From contig CAVOLB010000091.1 of NCBI GenBank assembly GCA_963696655.1, positions 1 to 46,617 of the forward strand: a DNA stretch of 46,617 nt. Reading direction: 5' to 3'. The translations under genes and the position numbers were made by a program. This DNA comes from Hypericibacter sp963696655 (GTDB lineage Bacteria; Pseudomonadota; Alphaproteobacteria; Dongiales; Dongiaceae). This document shows positions 20,074-28,008 of the stretch, in pieces. The notes beneath the pieces are model-generated. The model saw only the letters and a list, made by a program, of their open reading frames with translations. It searched no databases and was not told where the DNA came from. Each line of letters opens with the position of its first letter. Positions within the stretch are counted from its first letter, which is position 1.

Positions 20074-22914
20074 TTGACCCAAGCGCCCGGTACCGAGCCG
20101 CTCGACATCACGCCCGTGACGATCGAAGAGGAGATGAAACGCTCCTATCTCGAATACGCCATGAGCGTCATCGTGAGCCGCGCGCTGCCCGATGTCCGCG
20201 ACGGCCTGAAGCCGGTTCATCGGCGAATTCTCTATGCGATGAAGGAGGGCGGTTACGACTACAACCGGCCCTTCCGCAAGTCCGCGCGCATCGTCGGCGA
20301 GGTCATGGGTAAATATCATCCCCATGGCGACGCGGCGATCTATGACGCGATGGTGCGCATGGCGCAGGACTTTTCCATGCGCCTCATGCTCATCGACTCC
20401 CAGGGCAATTTCGGCTCGATGGACGGCGATCCGCCGGCGGCCATGCGATATACCGAGGCCCGCCTGGCGCGCTCGGCCTCGGCCCTGCTCGACGACATCG
20501 ACAAGGAGACGGTCCCGTTCCAGCCCAACTATGACGGCGCGGAACTGGAGCCCTCGGTCCTTCCGGCCCGGTTTCCCAACCTTCTGATCAATGGCGCCGG
20601 CGGCATCGCCGTCGGCATGGCCACCAACATCCCGCCGCATAATCTGGGCGAGGTGGTGGATGGCTGCATCGCCTATATCGACAATCCGGCGATCGCGATC
20701 GAGGACTTGATCCAGCTCATTCCGGGCCCGGACTTCCCGACCGGCGGCGTCATTCTGGGAAAGTCCGGCATCCGCGAGGCCTTCCATCTCGGCCGTGGCT
20801 CGATCCCGATCCGGGCGCGCAGCCATATCGAGGAGATCCGCAAGGACCGCGAAGCGATCGTGGTCAACGAGATCCCCTATCAGGTCAACAAATCGCGCCT
20901 GCTCGAGCGGATCGCAGAATGCGTCCGCGAAAAGATCATCGAAGGCATCTCGGATCTGCGCGACGAGAGCGACCGCGACGGCGTGCGCGTCGTGATCGAG
21001 CTGAAGCGCGACGCCATGGCGGAGGTGGTGCTGAACCAGCTCTATCGCCATACCCCGCTGCAGACCAGCTTCGGCGTGAACATGCTGGCCATCAATGGCG
21101 GCCGGCCCGAGCTGATGAATCTGAAGCAGATCATCGCCGCCTTCGTGACCTTCCGCGAGGAAGTCATCACCAAGCGGGCAGTGTTCGATCTGCGCAAGAC
21201 CCGCGAGCGCGCCCATATCCTGGTCGGGCTCGCGATCGCGGTCGCCAATATCGACGCGGTCATCGACCTCATCCGCAAGGCGCCCGACCCGAACGCGGCG
21301 CGCGAGGGCCTGATGGCCCGCGCCTGGCCCGCCCATGACGTGGCGCCGCTGATCAAGCTGATCGACGAGCCGGGCCGGGTCGTGGCCGAGGACGGGACCT
21401 ATCGTCTCTCGGAAGAGCAGGCCAAGGCCATCCTCGAGCTGCGGCTGCAGCGCCTGACGGGCCTCGAGCGCGACAAGATCGCCGAGGAGATCCGGGAGAT
21501 CGCCACGGCCATCGTCGATCTGCTCGACATCCTGGAATCGCGGGCCCGGCGCCTGACCATCCTGCGCACCGAGCTCCTGGAGATCAAAGAGCAGTTCGCC
21601 ACGCCCCGGCGCACCACGCTGGAGGAGCTCGAGTTCGAGCAGGATGTCGAGGACCTGATCCAGCGCGAGGACATGGTCGTGACCGTCACCCATGGCGGCT
21701 ACATCAAGCGGGTGCCGCTCTCGGCCTTCCGGGCGCAGCGGCGTGGCGGCAAGGGACGCGCCGCCATGGCGACGCGCGAGGAGGACTTCGTCACCCAGCT
21801 CTTCGTCGCCGACACCCACACGCCGATGCTGCTCTTCTCGACGCGCGGCATGGTCTACAAGACCAAGGTCTATAAGCTGCCGCTGGGCACGCCCCAGGCG
21901 CGCGGGCGGGCGCTGGTCAATCTGCTGCCGCTCGAGGAAGGCGAGACCATCTCGACGGTCATGCCGCTGCCCGAGGACGAGACGCGCTGGAGCGACATGT
22001 TCGTCATGTTCGCCACCTCCAGCGGCAATATCCGGCGCAACCGCCTGTCCGATTTCACCAGCGTCATGGCCAACGGCAAGATCGCCATGAAGCTCGAGGA
22101 GAAGGGCGAGCAGCTGATCGGCGTCCAGACCTGCGCCGAGACCGACGACGTGTTGCTGGCGGCCCGCGGCGGCCGCTCGATCCGCTTCGCCGTCGCCGAC
22201 GTGCGCGTCTTCTCCAGCCGCACCTCGACCGGGGTGCGCGGCATCTCGCTGGGCGAGGGCGACCGTGTCGTCTCGATGTCGATCCTGGGTCATGTCGAGG
22301 CCGACACCGCCGAACGCGACGCTTACCTGCGCTGGTCCAATGCGCGCCGCCGCCAGCTGGGCGAGGAGCCCGACGCGGGCGCGCCCGAACCGGCGCCGCC
22401 CGAGGAAGCCGAAGCGGCGCCGGGGGCGACCGAGACCATCGAATTGTCGCCCGAGCGCCTGCAGGAGATGGAAGCGGCCGAGGAGTTCATCCTCACCCTC
22501 ACCGAGAAGGGCTATGGCAAGCGCAGCTCGGCCTACGAGTACCGGATCACCGGCCGGGGCGGTAAGGGCATCGTCAATATCGCCACCAACGACCGCAACG
22601 GGCCGGTGGCGGCCACCTTCCCGGTGGGCCATGGCGATCAGATCATGCTGGTGACCGACCGGGGCCAGCTGATCCGCTGCCCGGTGGCGGATATCCGCAT
22701 CGCCGGGCGCAACACCCAGGGCGTGATCGTGTTCAAGGTGGTCGAGGGCGAGCGGGTCGTCTCGGTCACGCGGCTGGGCGAGCTGGGCGAGACGCCCGAG
22801 GGCGGCGGCGAGGTTGCCGGCGCCAACGGGGCGGACGAGCCGGCGCCGGGAACGGGAAGCGACGGAACGGGGGATGCCGAGACCGGGGAAACCGGTCCGG
22901 CGGTCGAGGAATAG
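20074..22914 (+). CDS. gyrA: DNA gyrase subunit A
   Basis: 946 residues. This is the breaking-rejoining subunit of gyrase. EEEMKRSYLEYAMSVIVSRA opens the conserved core and the catalytic Tyr lies in EARLARSASALL-type context (AAMRYTEARL). The frame is closed by a stop at 20044, and the first candidate start is TTG 20074 behind a weak site (TCAGG), since the first ATG is already inside the conserved core. The quinolone-determining region reads HPHGDAAIYD: A87 stands where E. coli has Ser83, while D91 matches Asp87. The C-terminal beta-pinwheel carries a Pro/Glu/Ala-rich insertion (around 22340-22440) of the kind seen in alphaproteobacterial GyrA. The preceding terminator suggests its own promoter. 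Confidence 0.97.
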   Translation: MTQAPGTEPLDITPVTIEEEMKRSYLEYAMSVIVSRALPDVRDGLKPVHRRILYAMKEGGYDYNRPFRKSARIVGEVMGKYHPHGDAAIYDAMVRMAQDFSMRLMLIDSQGNFGSMDGDPPAAMRYTEARLARSASALLDDIDKETVPFQPNYDGAELEPSVLPARFPNLLINGAGGIAVGMATNIPPHNLGEVVDGCIAYIDNPAIAIEDLIQLIPGPDFPTGGVILGKSGIREAFHLGRGSIPIRARSHIEEIRKDREAIVVNEIPYQVNKSRLLERIAECVREKIIEGISDLRDESDRDGVRVVIELKRDAMAEVVLNQLYRHTPLQTSFGVNMLAINGGRPELMNLKQIIAAFVTFREEVITKRAVFDLRKTRERAHILVGLAIAVANIDAVIDLIRKAPDPNAAREGLMARAWPAHDVAPLIKLIDEPGRVVAEDGTYRLSEEQAKAILELRLQRLTGLERDKIAEEIREIATAIVDLLDILESRARRLTILRTELLEIKEQFATPRRTTLEELEFEQDVEDLIQREDMVVTVTHGGYIKRVPLSAFRAQRRGGKGRAAMATREEDFVTQLFVADTHTPMLLFSTRGMVYKTKVYKLPLGTPQARGRALVNLLPLEEGETISTVMPLPEDETRWSDMFVMFATSSGNIRRNRLSDFTSVMANGKIAMKLEEKGEQLIGVQTCAETDDVLLAARGGRSIRFAVADVRVFSSRTSTGVRGISLGEGDRVVSMSILGHVEADTAERDAYLRWSNARRRQLGEEPDAGAPEPAPPEEAEAAPGATETIELSPERLQEMEAAEEFILTLTEKGYGKRSSAYEYRITGRGGKGIVNIATNDRNGPVAATFPVGHGDQIMLVTDRGQLIRCPVADIRIAGRNTQGVIVFKVVEGERVVSVTRLGELGETPEGGGEVAGANGADEPAPGTGSDGTGDAETGETGPAVEE

Positions 22915-22956
22915 CGGCCGGCTCGAGACGATAGGTCGCACAGGGGAGAGCGGGCG

Positions 22957-23529
22957 ATGCCCATGACGAGGGTTGCAGTCTATCCGGGCACGTTCGACCC
23001 GATCACCAATGGCCATCTCGACATCATCCGGCGCGCGGCGCGGCTGTGCGACAGGCTGGTGATCGGCGTCTCGGTCAATGCCGGCAAGGGACCGCTCCTG
23101 TCTTTGGCCGACCGGGTCCGGCTGGTGAAGGCCGAGCTCAGGGCCGCGGACAGCGGCGTGCCGCCCCATGTCGAGGTGGTGCCCTTCGACTGCCTGCTGA
23201 TGGAGTTCGCCGAACAGGTGGGGGCCGGCTCGATCATCCGCGGTCTGCGCGCCGTGTCGGACTTCGAGTATGAGTTCCAGATGGCCGGCATGAATGCCCG
23301 CCTCAACCCCGATATCGAGACCGTGTTCCTGATGGCCTCGGACCGGCACCAGTTCATCTCCTCGCGCTTCGTCAAGGAGATCGGCCGCTTCGGCGGCGAT
23401 ATCCGCCATTTCGTCAGCCCGCGCGTGGCCGATTATCTCGAGAAGGAACTGGGCTTCGGCAACGGCAAGAAGAAAAAGGGCAAGGTCGGCGCGGCCGCAG
23501 CCCCCAAAAAAGCCCGAAAATCCAAGTAA
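22957..23529 (+). CDS. coaD: phosphopantetheine adenylyltransferase
   Basis: 190 residues, ATG 22957 after GGGGAGAG; a second ATG two codons on gives the more usual MTRVAVYPGTFDP start. It transfers AMP from ATP to 4'-phosphopantetheine, the fourth step of coenzyme A synthesis. The nucleotidyltransferase motif NGHLDII and the ATP-site segment ISSRFVKEI are present. Compared with the usual 160 or so residues, it has a Lys/Ala-rich C-terminal tail of about 25 residues (NGKKKKGKVG and onward). It follows gyrA by 42 bp and could be co-transcribed. Confidence 0.95.
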   Translation: MPMTRVAVYPGTFDPITNGHLDIIRRAARLCDRLVIGVSVNAGKGPLLSLADRVRLVKAELRAADSGVPPHVEVVPFDCLLMEFAEQVGAGSIIRGLRAVSDFEYEFQMAGMNARLNPDIETVFLMASDRHQFISSRFVKEIGRFGGDIRHFVSPRVADYLEKELGFGNGKKKKGKVGAAAAPKKARKSK

Positions 23530-23640
23530 TCCCGCGCCTCGACGCGGGCCTGTCAGGGCGAGCCCAAGGGCGTCGAACGGCACCCTTGCAATCCCGGTTC
23601 GCCTTGCGCTACATGGCGCCGCCGCAATGGCGCCTTCGGT

Positions 23641-23715
23641 GAGCCCGTAGCTCAGGGGTAGAGCATCTGACTTTTAATCAGAGGGTCATGGGTTCAAATC
23701 CCATCGGGCTCACCA
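23641..23715 (+). tRNA. tRNA-Lys (anticodon UUU)
   Basis: 75 nt including an encoded CCA. The acceptor stem GAGCCCG (23641-23647) pairs with CGGGCTC (23705-23711), with discriminator A. The D arm contains GTAGCTCAGGGGTAGAGC and the anticodon arm is TCTGA-CTTTTAA-TCAGA with TTT at 23673-23675. The T arm is ATGGG-TTCAAAT-CCCAT. All standard invariant positions are present. Confidence 0.97.
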
Positions 23716-23731
23716 ACCTTCCAAGATCGGC

Positions 23732-24667
23732 TCAAGAAATCCGCGTTGGCGCCGCCCCCGGCATATGCCGGCGCAGCTCCTCGATATAGGGTTCGCCGAA
23801 ATTGGTGCCCGGCACGCGGTCGTAGCAGAACAGTCCGACCACGCGCTTGCGATCGCCCTTCACCGGGCTGACGCGGTGAAGCGTGTAGTCCCCTTGGAAG
23901 ACGTTCAGGTCGCCGACGGACAGCTTGACGCTGCGCATGCCGTCGCGATTGCCGTCGAACACCGCCGCCACGGCGTCATAGTTCTCGTCCTTATCGGTGC
24001 GAAGGTTGGGCACGTATTCGAACAGGCCGCCCTGCTCGGGCTCCTTCAAGACCACAGAAAACACGACATCGTTGCCATCGAAATGCCAGCCGTCGGTATC
24101 GCCGTCCCCGGCGACCTTCGCGGACAAGGCCAGATGCGGACATTCGCTCCGGTAGAACGTCTCATAGCCCATCAATTGTCGCAGGAACTCCCGCAGCGGT
24201 TCCCAGCAGTAAAGCCGGCGAAGCGGGGAGTTGTTGGGGATCTGGTGGTTCAGCACCTGGTGATAGCGGAACAGATGTTTCACGGTGCGCGGATGGCCGG
24301 CCGGCCAGCTCTTGCCGTCGCTGTCGTAGCTGGCTCTGTCCGTGTCGTGCCTGCAGGCCACCGGCACGCGCGCCTCGATTTCGGCCGCCATGAAGGCGGC
24401 CGCCTCGGGCCGCACGAAACCGGGAAGCGAGAACAACGCGTCATGTTCGAGCGTGGCCCGGCCTTCGCGGAGCAGCGCGTCGACAGCCTCGCTGTCCGGC
24501 CGGTGCAGCGGGTAGCGATCGAGATCGACGATTTCCGGAATCGTATTGAACCCCGCCGTCCGGCCACCGTCTCCCGCGCGGAGCAGAGGGTCGACGGCGG
24601 CACTCTCCGGCTGACGCGGCGGGTACCGGTCGGGAGTCGCGATTTTCGAGTTCCTGTCCAACCCCAT
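23732..24667 (-). CDS. 2-oxoglutarate/Fe(II)-dependent oxygenase
   Basis: 311 residues from ATG 24667, chosen for the GGAGGG just ahead; the frame stays open to 24814. The jelly-roll iron site is visible as H195 and D197 in WHFDGND and a distal H264 in TLHRVSP, followed by Arg in KGDRKRVVGLF for 2-oxoglutarate. This is the layout of prolyl- or amino-acid-type hydroxylases (the ArpA/HalD-like group is a possible home). The N-terminus has an internal duplication: DRYPPRQPESAAVDPLLRAG is followed about 38 residues later by DRYPLHRPDSEAVDALLREG. No signal peptide. Substrate unknown. Confidence 0.8.
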   Translation of the reverse strand: MGLDRNSKIATPDRYPPRQPESAAVDPLLRAGDGGRTAGFNTIPEIVDLDRYPLHRPDSEAVDALLREGRATLEHDALFSLPGFVRPEAAAFMAAEIEARVPVACRHDTDRASYDSDGKSWPAGHPRTVKHLFRYHQVLNHQIPNNSPLRRLYCWEPLREFLRQLMGYETFYRSECPHLALSAKVAGDGDTDGWHFDGNDVVFSVVLKEPEQGGLFEYVPNLRTDKDENYDAVAAVFDGNRDGMRSVKLSVGDLNVFQGDYTLHRVSPVKGDRKRVVGLFCYDRVPGTNFGEPYIEELRRHMPGAAPTRIS

Positions 24668-24910
24668 CGTCCAGCCCTCCAGCCCCCATGTCGCCGCGTC
24701 GAAAGCGGCGCGAATTGTAGCTTCGCGGCGAGCGTTCGCCAATGCCGGCTGTCCGGGTTTCGACCCTCGGCCATGAGGGTGGCAACCGACAATCAATTTG
24801 GGCCTGTCGATCACGCCTTCCGTTACCGACTTGGCTCGGGCAAAGTCGGCGGGCCGGAGCCTGTGGCCTCCGGGCAGCGCCGGACGTTCATCATGAGAAA
24901 GGTCGTGACG

Positions 24911-25327
24911 ATGCGATTCCCGATGGTCCTTTTGGCCGCGGCCTTGCTCGCGGGCTGCACGAGCCAGGGCACGACGGGCCCCCAGTCCGGACCGCTCCCC
25001 ACCGGCCAGGTGACCTATTGGGACCTTCTACGGACGCAGTTCGAGGATCATTTGAAGACGGACCGTTTCGCCAAGATCCCAGCGGACCTCCGCCATAAGA
25101 TCGCGACCTGCATGGCGAACGATGTCGTGGACAATGTGACCCCAGCCCAACTGAGCCATCTGGACGCCGTGGCCGCCGGCACAGAGGCGCCCGATCCCGA
25201 CCTGCAATCCAAGCTCGACACGCAGGTGACGGCGAGCATCGAGAAACTCGACAGCGGCGATCTGGAGCTGCTCAAGCCCTACTGTCCCGACGATGTCGCC
25301 AGCTATTACAAGGCCGCCGGCCAATAG
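24911..25327 (+). CDS. small hypothetical lipoprotein
   Basis: 138 residues from ATG 24911, with GAAAGG at 24897-24902; an in-frame ATG at 24893 would add six residues. A short hydrophobic signal ends in the lipobox LLAGC, so the protein should be lipidated at Cys16 and membrane anchored. The mature part is acidic with two more Cys residues (IATCMAND and KPYCPDD), possibly a disulfide. No domain is recognised. It is convergent with the SRAP-like gene, with 18 bp between the stops. Confidence 0.7.
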   Translation: MRFPMVLLAAALLAGCTSQGTTGPQSGPLPTGQVTYWDLLRTQFEDHLKTDRFAKIPADLRHKIATCMANDVVDNVTPAQLSHLDAVAAGTEAPDPDLQSKLDTQVTASIEKLDSGDLELLKPYCPDDVASYYKAAGQ

Positions 25328-25345
25328 CGGCCTGCCGGCCGCTTC

Positions 25346-26014
25346 TCAATTCAGCGGCGCGATCAGTTCCGGACCATTGCTCTTCTTGTCGTTGACCTGG
25401 CTGCTCACGCGGAAGGCCCGCATCTTCGCGGCCGGATAGGGCTGCAGCATGTCACGCGCGGCCTGCGTCGACCCGGCATCCAACCAGCGGCCCCAGTCCT
25501 GGGGGGCGATGATGACCGGCATCTGCGGCATGATCGGCAGCGCCAGCTCGTTCGCCTCCGTCATGATGATCGCGAACGTCGTCACGTTGGATCGGCTGCG
25601 TGGATCGACCCAGGTCTCCCACAGGCCGGCCAGGGCGAAAGGCGAGCCGTCGGCCATGCCGATCAGATAGGGCTTGCTGCAGCCTTCATGCGCGAACTGC
25701 CAGCCATAGAAGCCGCTGCAAGGAACCAGGCATCGTCGCCCTCGAAACGCGTTCTCGAAGCTCGGTCCGGCTGCCGCCTCTGCCGATACCGCTGTCAGCG
25801 ACTTGCACGGACGTCCCTCGAAATGGAAGGGAATGAGCCCCCAGCGCGACATCGAGCCGTAACGCTGGTCGCCATCCATGCGGACGATCAGGCAGGTCTG
25901 CGACGGCGCGATGTTGTAGTGGGGCCGGTATCTCGCGGGCGTTCGGCTGTCCGCGAGCGAATAGAATCTCGCGACTTCATCACGGGTCAGGCGTTGCACG
26001 AAGCGGCTGAACAT
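25346..26014 (-). CDS. SRAP (YedK/HMCES) family protein lacking all catalytic residues
   Basis: 222 residues from ATG 26014 (AAGGGA upstream). The fold is recognised by YNIAPSQ (33-39), SRWGLIPF, FRGRRCLVPCSGFYGWQ, MPVII and the end motif GPELIAPLN. SRAP proteins cross-link to abasic sites through Cys2, helped by Asn, Arg, Glu and His (C2, N75, R77, E105 and H160 of E. coli YedK). Here the same places are F2 (MFSRF instead of MCGRF), A75, S77, G104 (FYGW instead of FYEW) and M162. The gene is otherwise intact, full length and of normal codon use, so it looks like a maintained pseudo-enzyme, not a decaying gene. It may still bind DNA or a partner. Confidence 0.85.
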   Translation of the reverse strand: MFSRFVQRLTRDEVARFYSLADSRTPARYRPHYNIAPSQTCLIVRMDGDQRYGSMSRWGLIPFHFEGRPCKSLTAVSAEAAAGPSFENAFRGRRCLVPCSGFYGWQFAHEGCSKPYLIGMADGSPFALAGLWETWVDPRSRSNVTTFAIIMTEANELALPIMPQMPVIIAPQDWGRWLDAGSTQAARDMLQPYPAAKMRAFRVSSQVNDKKSNGPELIAPLN

Positions 26015-26499
26015 GGAGTCCCTTGGCGAGTGTCGCTGAAGGAAATCTGCGCCCAGCGCGATGGGCGTACGGAGGCGCGCTTTCCGGCATGCGGAAGGCC
26101 GCGGTGGCCGGGGGAACGTTCACCATGAAGTGCGGTCTCCAGGTGGCAATCTGGCGCGGTCGTATTTGGAAGAATGTCTGGGAAGCCTCGGCTTTCTAAC
26201 GGCGTTCCTTCCGGACGCCGAAGCGAAACGTCCGTCCCGGCGCGGGAATCGACAGAAGGAATGAACCCGTCGGGACAACATTTGGATGCTATTCCGCTCG
26301 GGAAAGTCTGCCTTGATACAGGTCAACCACGGGCCGCGTGGGTCCGCTCGCAGAGGCAGCCCCGCCGCTGCCGGGTGCAACCGGGATTGAGTCGCAGGCG
26401 TGATCTCATGTCGGGCGATCGACCCCGGCATCGACCTAGGCAGATCCGTGGAGCCGATGTCGCCGCCTGGCGGCGTCGGAAGCGCGATGAGCGGGCGGC
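26015..26499. other. 485-bp gap between the SRAP-like and thiol dioxygenase genes
   Basis: Open frames occur on both strands (for example 26174-26503 plus and 26120-26431 minus), but their composition is Arg/Pro-rich shadow sequence with no domain and no good ribosome site, so I do not call a gene. The gap contains one FNR-like box, listed separately. Local GC is slightly lower than in the flanks. Confidence 0.5.
26313..26326. promoter_or_regulatory. FNR/FixK-like box
   Basis: TTGAT-ACAG-GTCAA matches nine of the ten fixed positions of the FNR/Anr/FixK consensus TTGAT-N4-ATCAA. It lies 299 bp upstream of the SRAP-like start and on the 3' side of the dioxygenase gene, so the target is unclear. 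A chance match is possible. Confidence 0.4.
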
Positions 26500-27069
26500 T
26501 TAGCGGCTCTCGTGATGAGGCACATCGATCAGGCGTCGTGTGCCGGCTTCCACATCGTAGATATGGAAGGTGTTCATGTTGCGCCCATAGAGATGGAGGC
26601 TGATGCAGGTCTCGCGGACCTTGGCGACGCCCGTCATGTGGATATGATCCGGATTGGGCACGAAGCTCGAAACCGAGCCGGGATTCAACAGGATGACGCC
26701 GCCGCGCTTGAGACGGATGTTGCTGTCGGCGCTGATGTCGCCCGAGGCGGACATGTAGCTGCGCTCCTCCAGCACGCCCTTGACGATCCCGACGACGCCC
26801 CAGCAGCCATGGTCATGCACCGGCGTCCATTGCCCCGGCAGCCATACCAGCGCGAACAACGAGAGATTGCCGCTGGGCGCGATATGGATCGCGTTGCGGG
26901 CGTAATGCTCTTCCTCGCTGCGCTTGTGATCGTCGGACAGGAACTGGTCGGCCTGCGCCGACAGGGCCTGCATCAGGGGCGCGATCATCGTCACCCGGTC
27001 GGCGGCCTTCTCCTTGGCGGCGATGATGGATTCGCAGTTCGTGACGAATTCCGACAAGGACGGATGCAT
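26500..27069 (-). CDS. cysteine dioxygenase type I family thiol dioxygenase
   Basis: 189 residues from ATG 27069, set by GGGGAGAG upstream; the frame extends to 27201 without family similarity. It is a cupin with the three-His iron site: H85 and H87 in TPVHDHGCWG and a third His (probably H144) in DHIHMTG. Like other bacterial members it has Gly (VVGIVKG) where mammalian enzymes have the cross-linking Cys. The reaction is O2-dependent oxidation of a thiol to a sulfinate; cysteine or 3-mercaptopropionate are the usual substrates and cannot be told apart here. It is on the same strand as the glycosyltransferase, 112 bp downstream of it. Confidence 0.85.
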   Translation of the reverse strand: MHPSLSEFVTNCESIIAAKEKAADRVTMIAPLMQALSAQADQFLSDDHKRSEEEHYARNAIHIAPSGNLSLFALVWLPGQWTPVHDHGCWGVVGIVKGVLEERSYMSASGDISADSNIRLKRGGVILLNPGSVSSFVPNPDHIHMTGVAKVRETCISLHLYGRNMNTFHIYDVEAGTRRLIDVPHHESR

Positions 27070-27181
27070 CGTCGGCTCTCCCCGGCTCGTTGCGGAACAC
27101 CCAGCGGGCGACACGATGCCCGCCGCCGCGTGGGAGGTCCAGACCTTGAGTGGCGCGTCCGAAGGCACGCCGTGCGCGCCG

Positions 27182-27982
27182 TCACCAGGGCAGGTGGCCA
27201 TAATCGCGGATCAAGCGCTCATACTCCTCGCGGCTCTCGGCCCTGACGGCCGCATCCTGGGTGATCCGGGCAATTCCCGATCCGCCATGCACCAGCCTTC
27301 TGACCAGGGGCAGGGTCAGGCTGTGCCGGACCAGCTCGACCTTGCCGAGGCTGTGTTTCAGCAATGTCGCAATCTCGGGCCGGTCGCGCTCGATCGACAC
27401 CGCGTCTCGTGGCGCCCCGTCTTCGACCAGATGGCAGCGCGGGATATTCAGCCGGCCGAGCCGTCCCAGCCAGTCATTGTCCAGATGCCAGCGATAGCTT
27501 TCGTCGAACGCCCCCACGGCGAGCCAGGTTGCGCGCGGCATCAGCCAGCCGGACATGGTGGGAAAATCCTTCAACCGGAGCGGCCGGTCGATCTCGTTCG
27601 CTTCGAGCTGGTTGGAGGAGGCAAAGCCGAAGGGCTTGAGCTTCAGGGCTGCGAAGGCGATCTCGACGAAGTACGGGTCCCAGATGTCGTCATCTTCGAG
27701 AAAGGAGACGAAATCTCCGTCGATATGGCGCGCGGCGGCATTGAGAGCGGCGGCCTGGGTCCTTCCCGCACTCTCGACGATCTCGACGTCGTGCCGATCG
27801 GCGAGGGCGGGCGGGACCGTCGTGCCACGGTCGACGCCGATCACGATTCGAAGCTCGATCCGAGCGGCGGCCGTCTGGGCCCGGATCGACTGGATCGCGG
27901 CCTCGACCAGCAGGGCTCCATTCGCCTGAGGCCGGGTGGAAGGGGCGAGGCGCGAGGCGATCAGCACCGACAGCGATTGCAA
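27182..27982 (-). CDS. family 2 glycosyltransferase
   Basis: 266 residues. GT-A fold: SVLIASRLAPSTR at the N-terminus, the nucleotide/metal motif SFLEDDDIWDPYF near residue 95, and FDESYRWHLDNDWLGRLG as the acceptor/catalytic region. It is soluble, without membrane spans. The start is uncertain: the frame opens at TTG 27982, with GTG 27967 as the alternative; neither has an ideally spaced ribosome site (GAGGG lies 27983-27987). It probably transfers a sugar to a surface glycan, lipid or natural product; no pathway partners are nearby. Confidence 0.8.
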   Translation of the reverse strand: MQSLSVLIASRLAPSTRPQANGALLVEAAIQSIRAQTAAARIELRIVIGVDRGTTVPPALADRHDVEIVESAGRTQAAALNAAARHIDGDFVSFLEDDDIWDPYFVEIAFAALKLKPFGFASSNQLEANEIDRPLRLKDFPTMSGWLMPRATWLAVGAFDESYRWHLDNDWLGRLGRLNIPRCHLVEDGAPRDAVSIERDRPEIATLLKHSLGKVELVRHSLTLPLVRRLVHGGSGIARITQDAAVRAESREEYERLIRDYGHLPW

Positions 27983-28008
27983 CCCTCGTTTCCTTCATAT
28001 CATGCGGG

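Noticed and set aside
20059..23583. A 1174-residue minus-strand open frame across gyrA and coaD
   Set aside because: Shadow of gyrA/coaD with no recognisable domain; the plus strand carries both conserved genes.
23641..23740. tRNA-Lys as an integration site for a genomic island
   Set aside because: No integrase, no repeated tRNA 3' end and no mobile genes are seen on either side within the window.
26174..26503. A small plus-strand gene downstream of the FNR-like box
   Set aside because: The translation is Arg/Pro/Ser-rich, without a ribosome site or domain, and overlaps the thiol dioxygenase gene end; it looks like chance.
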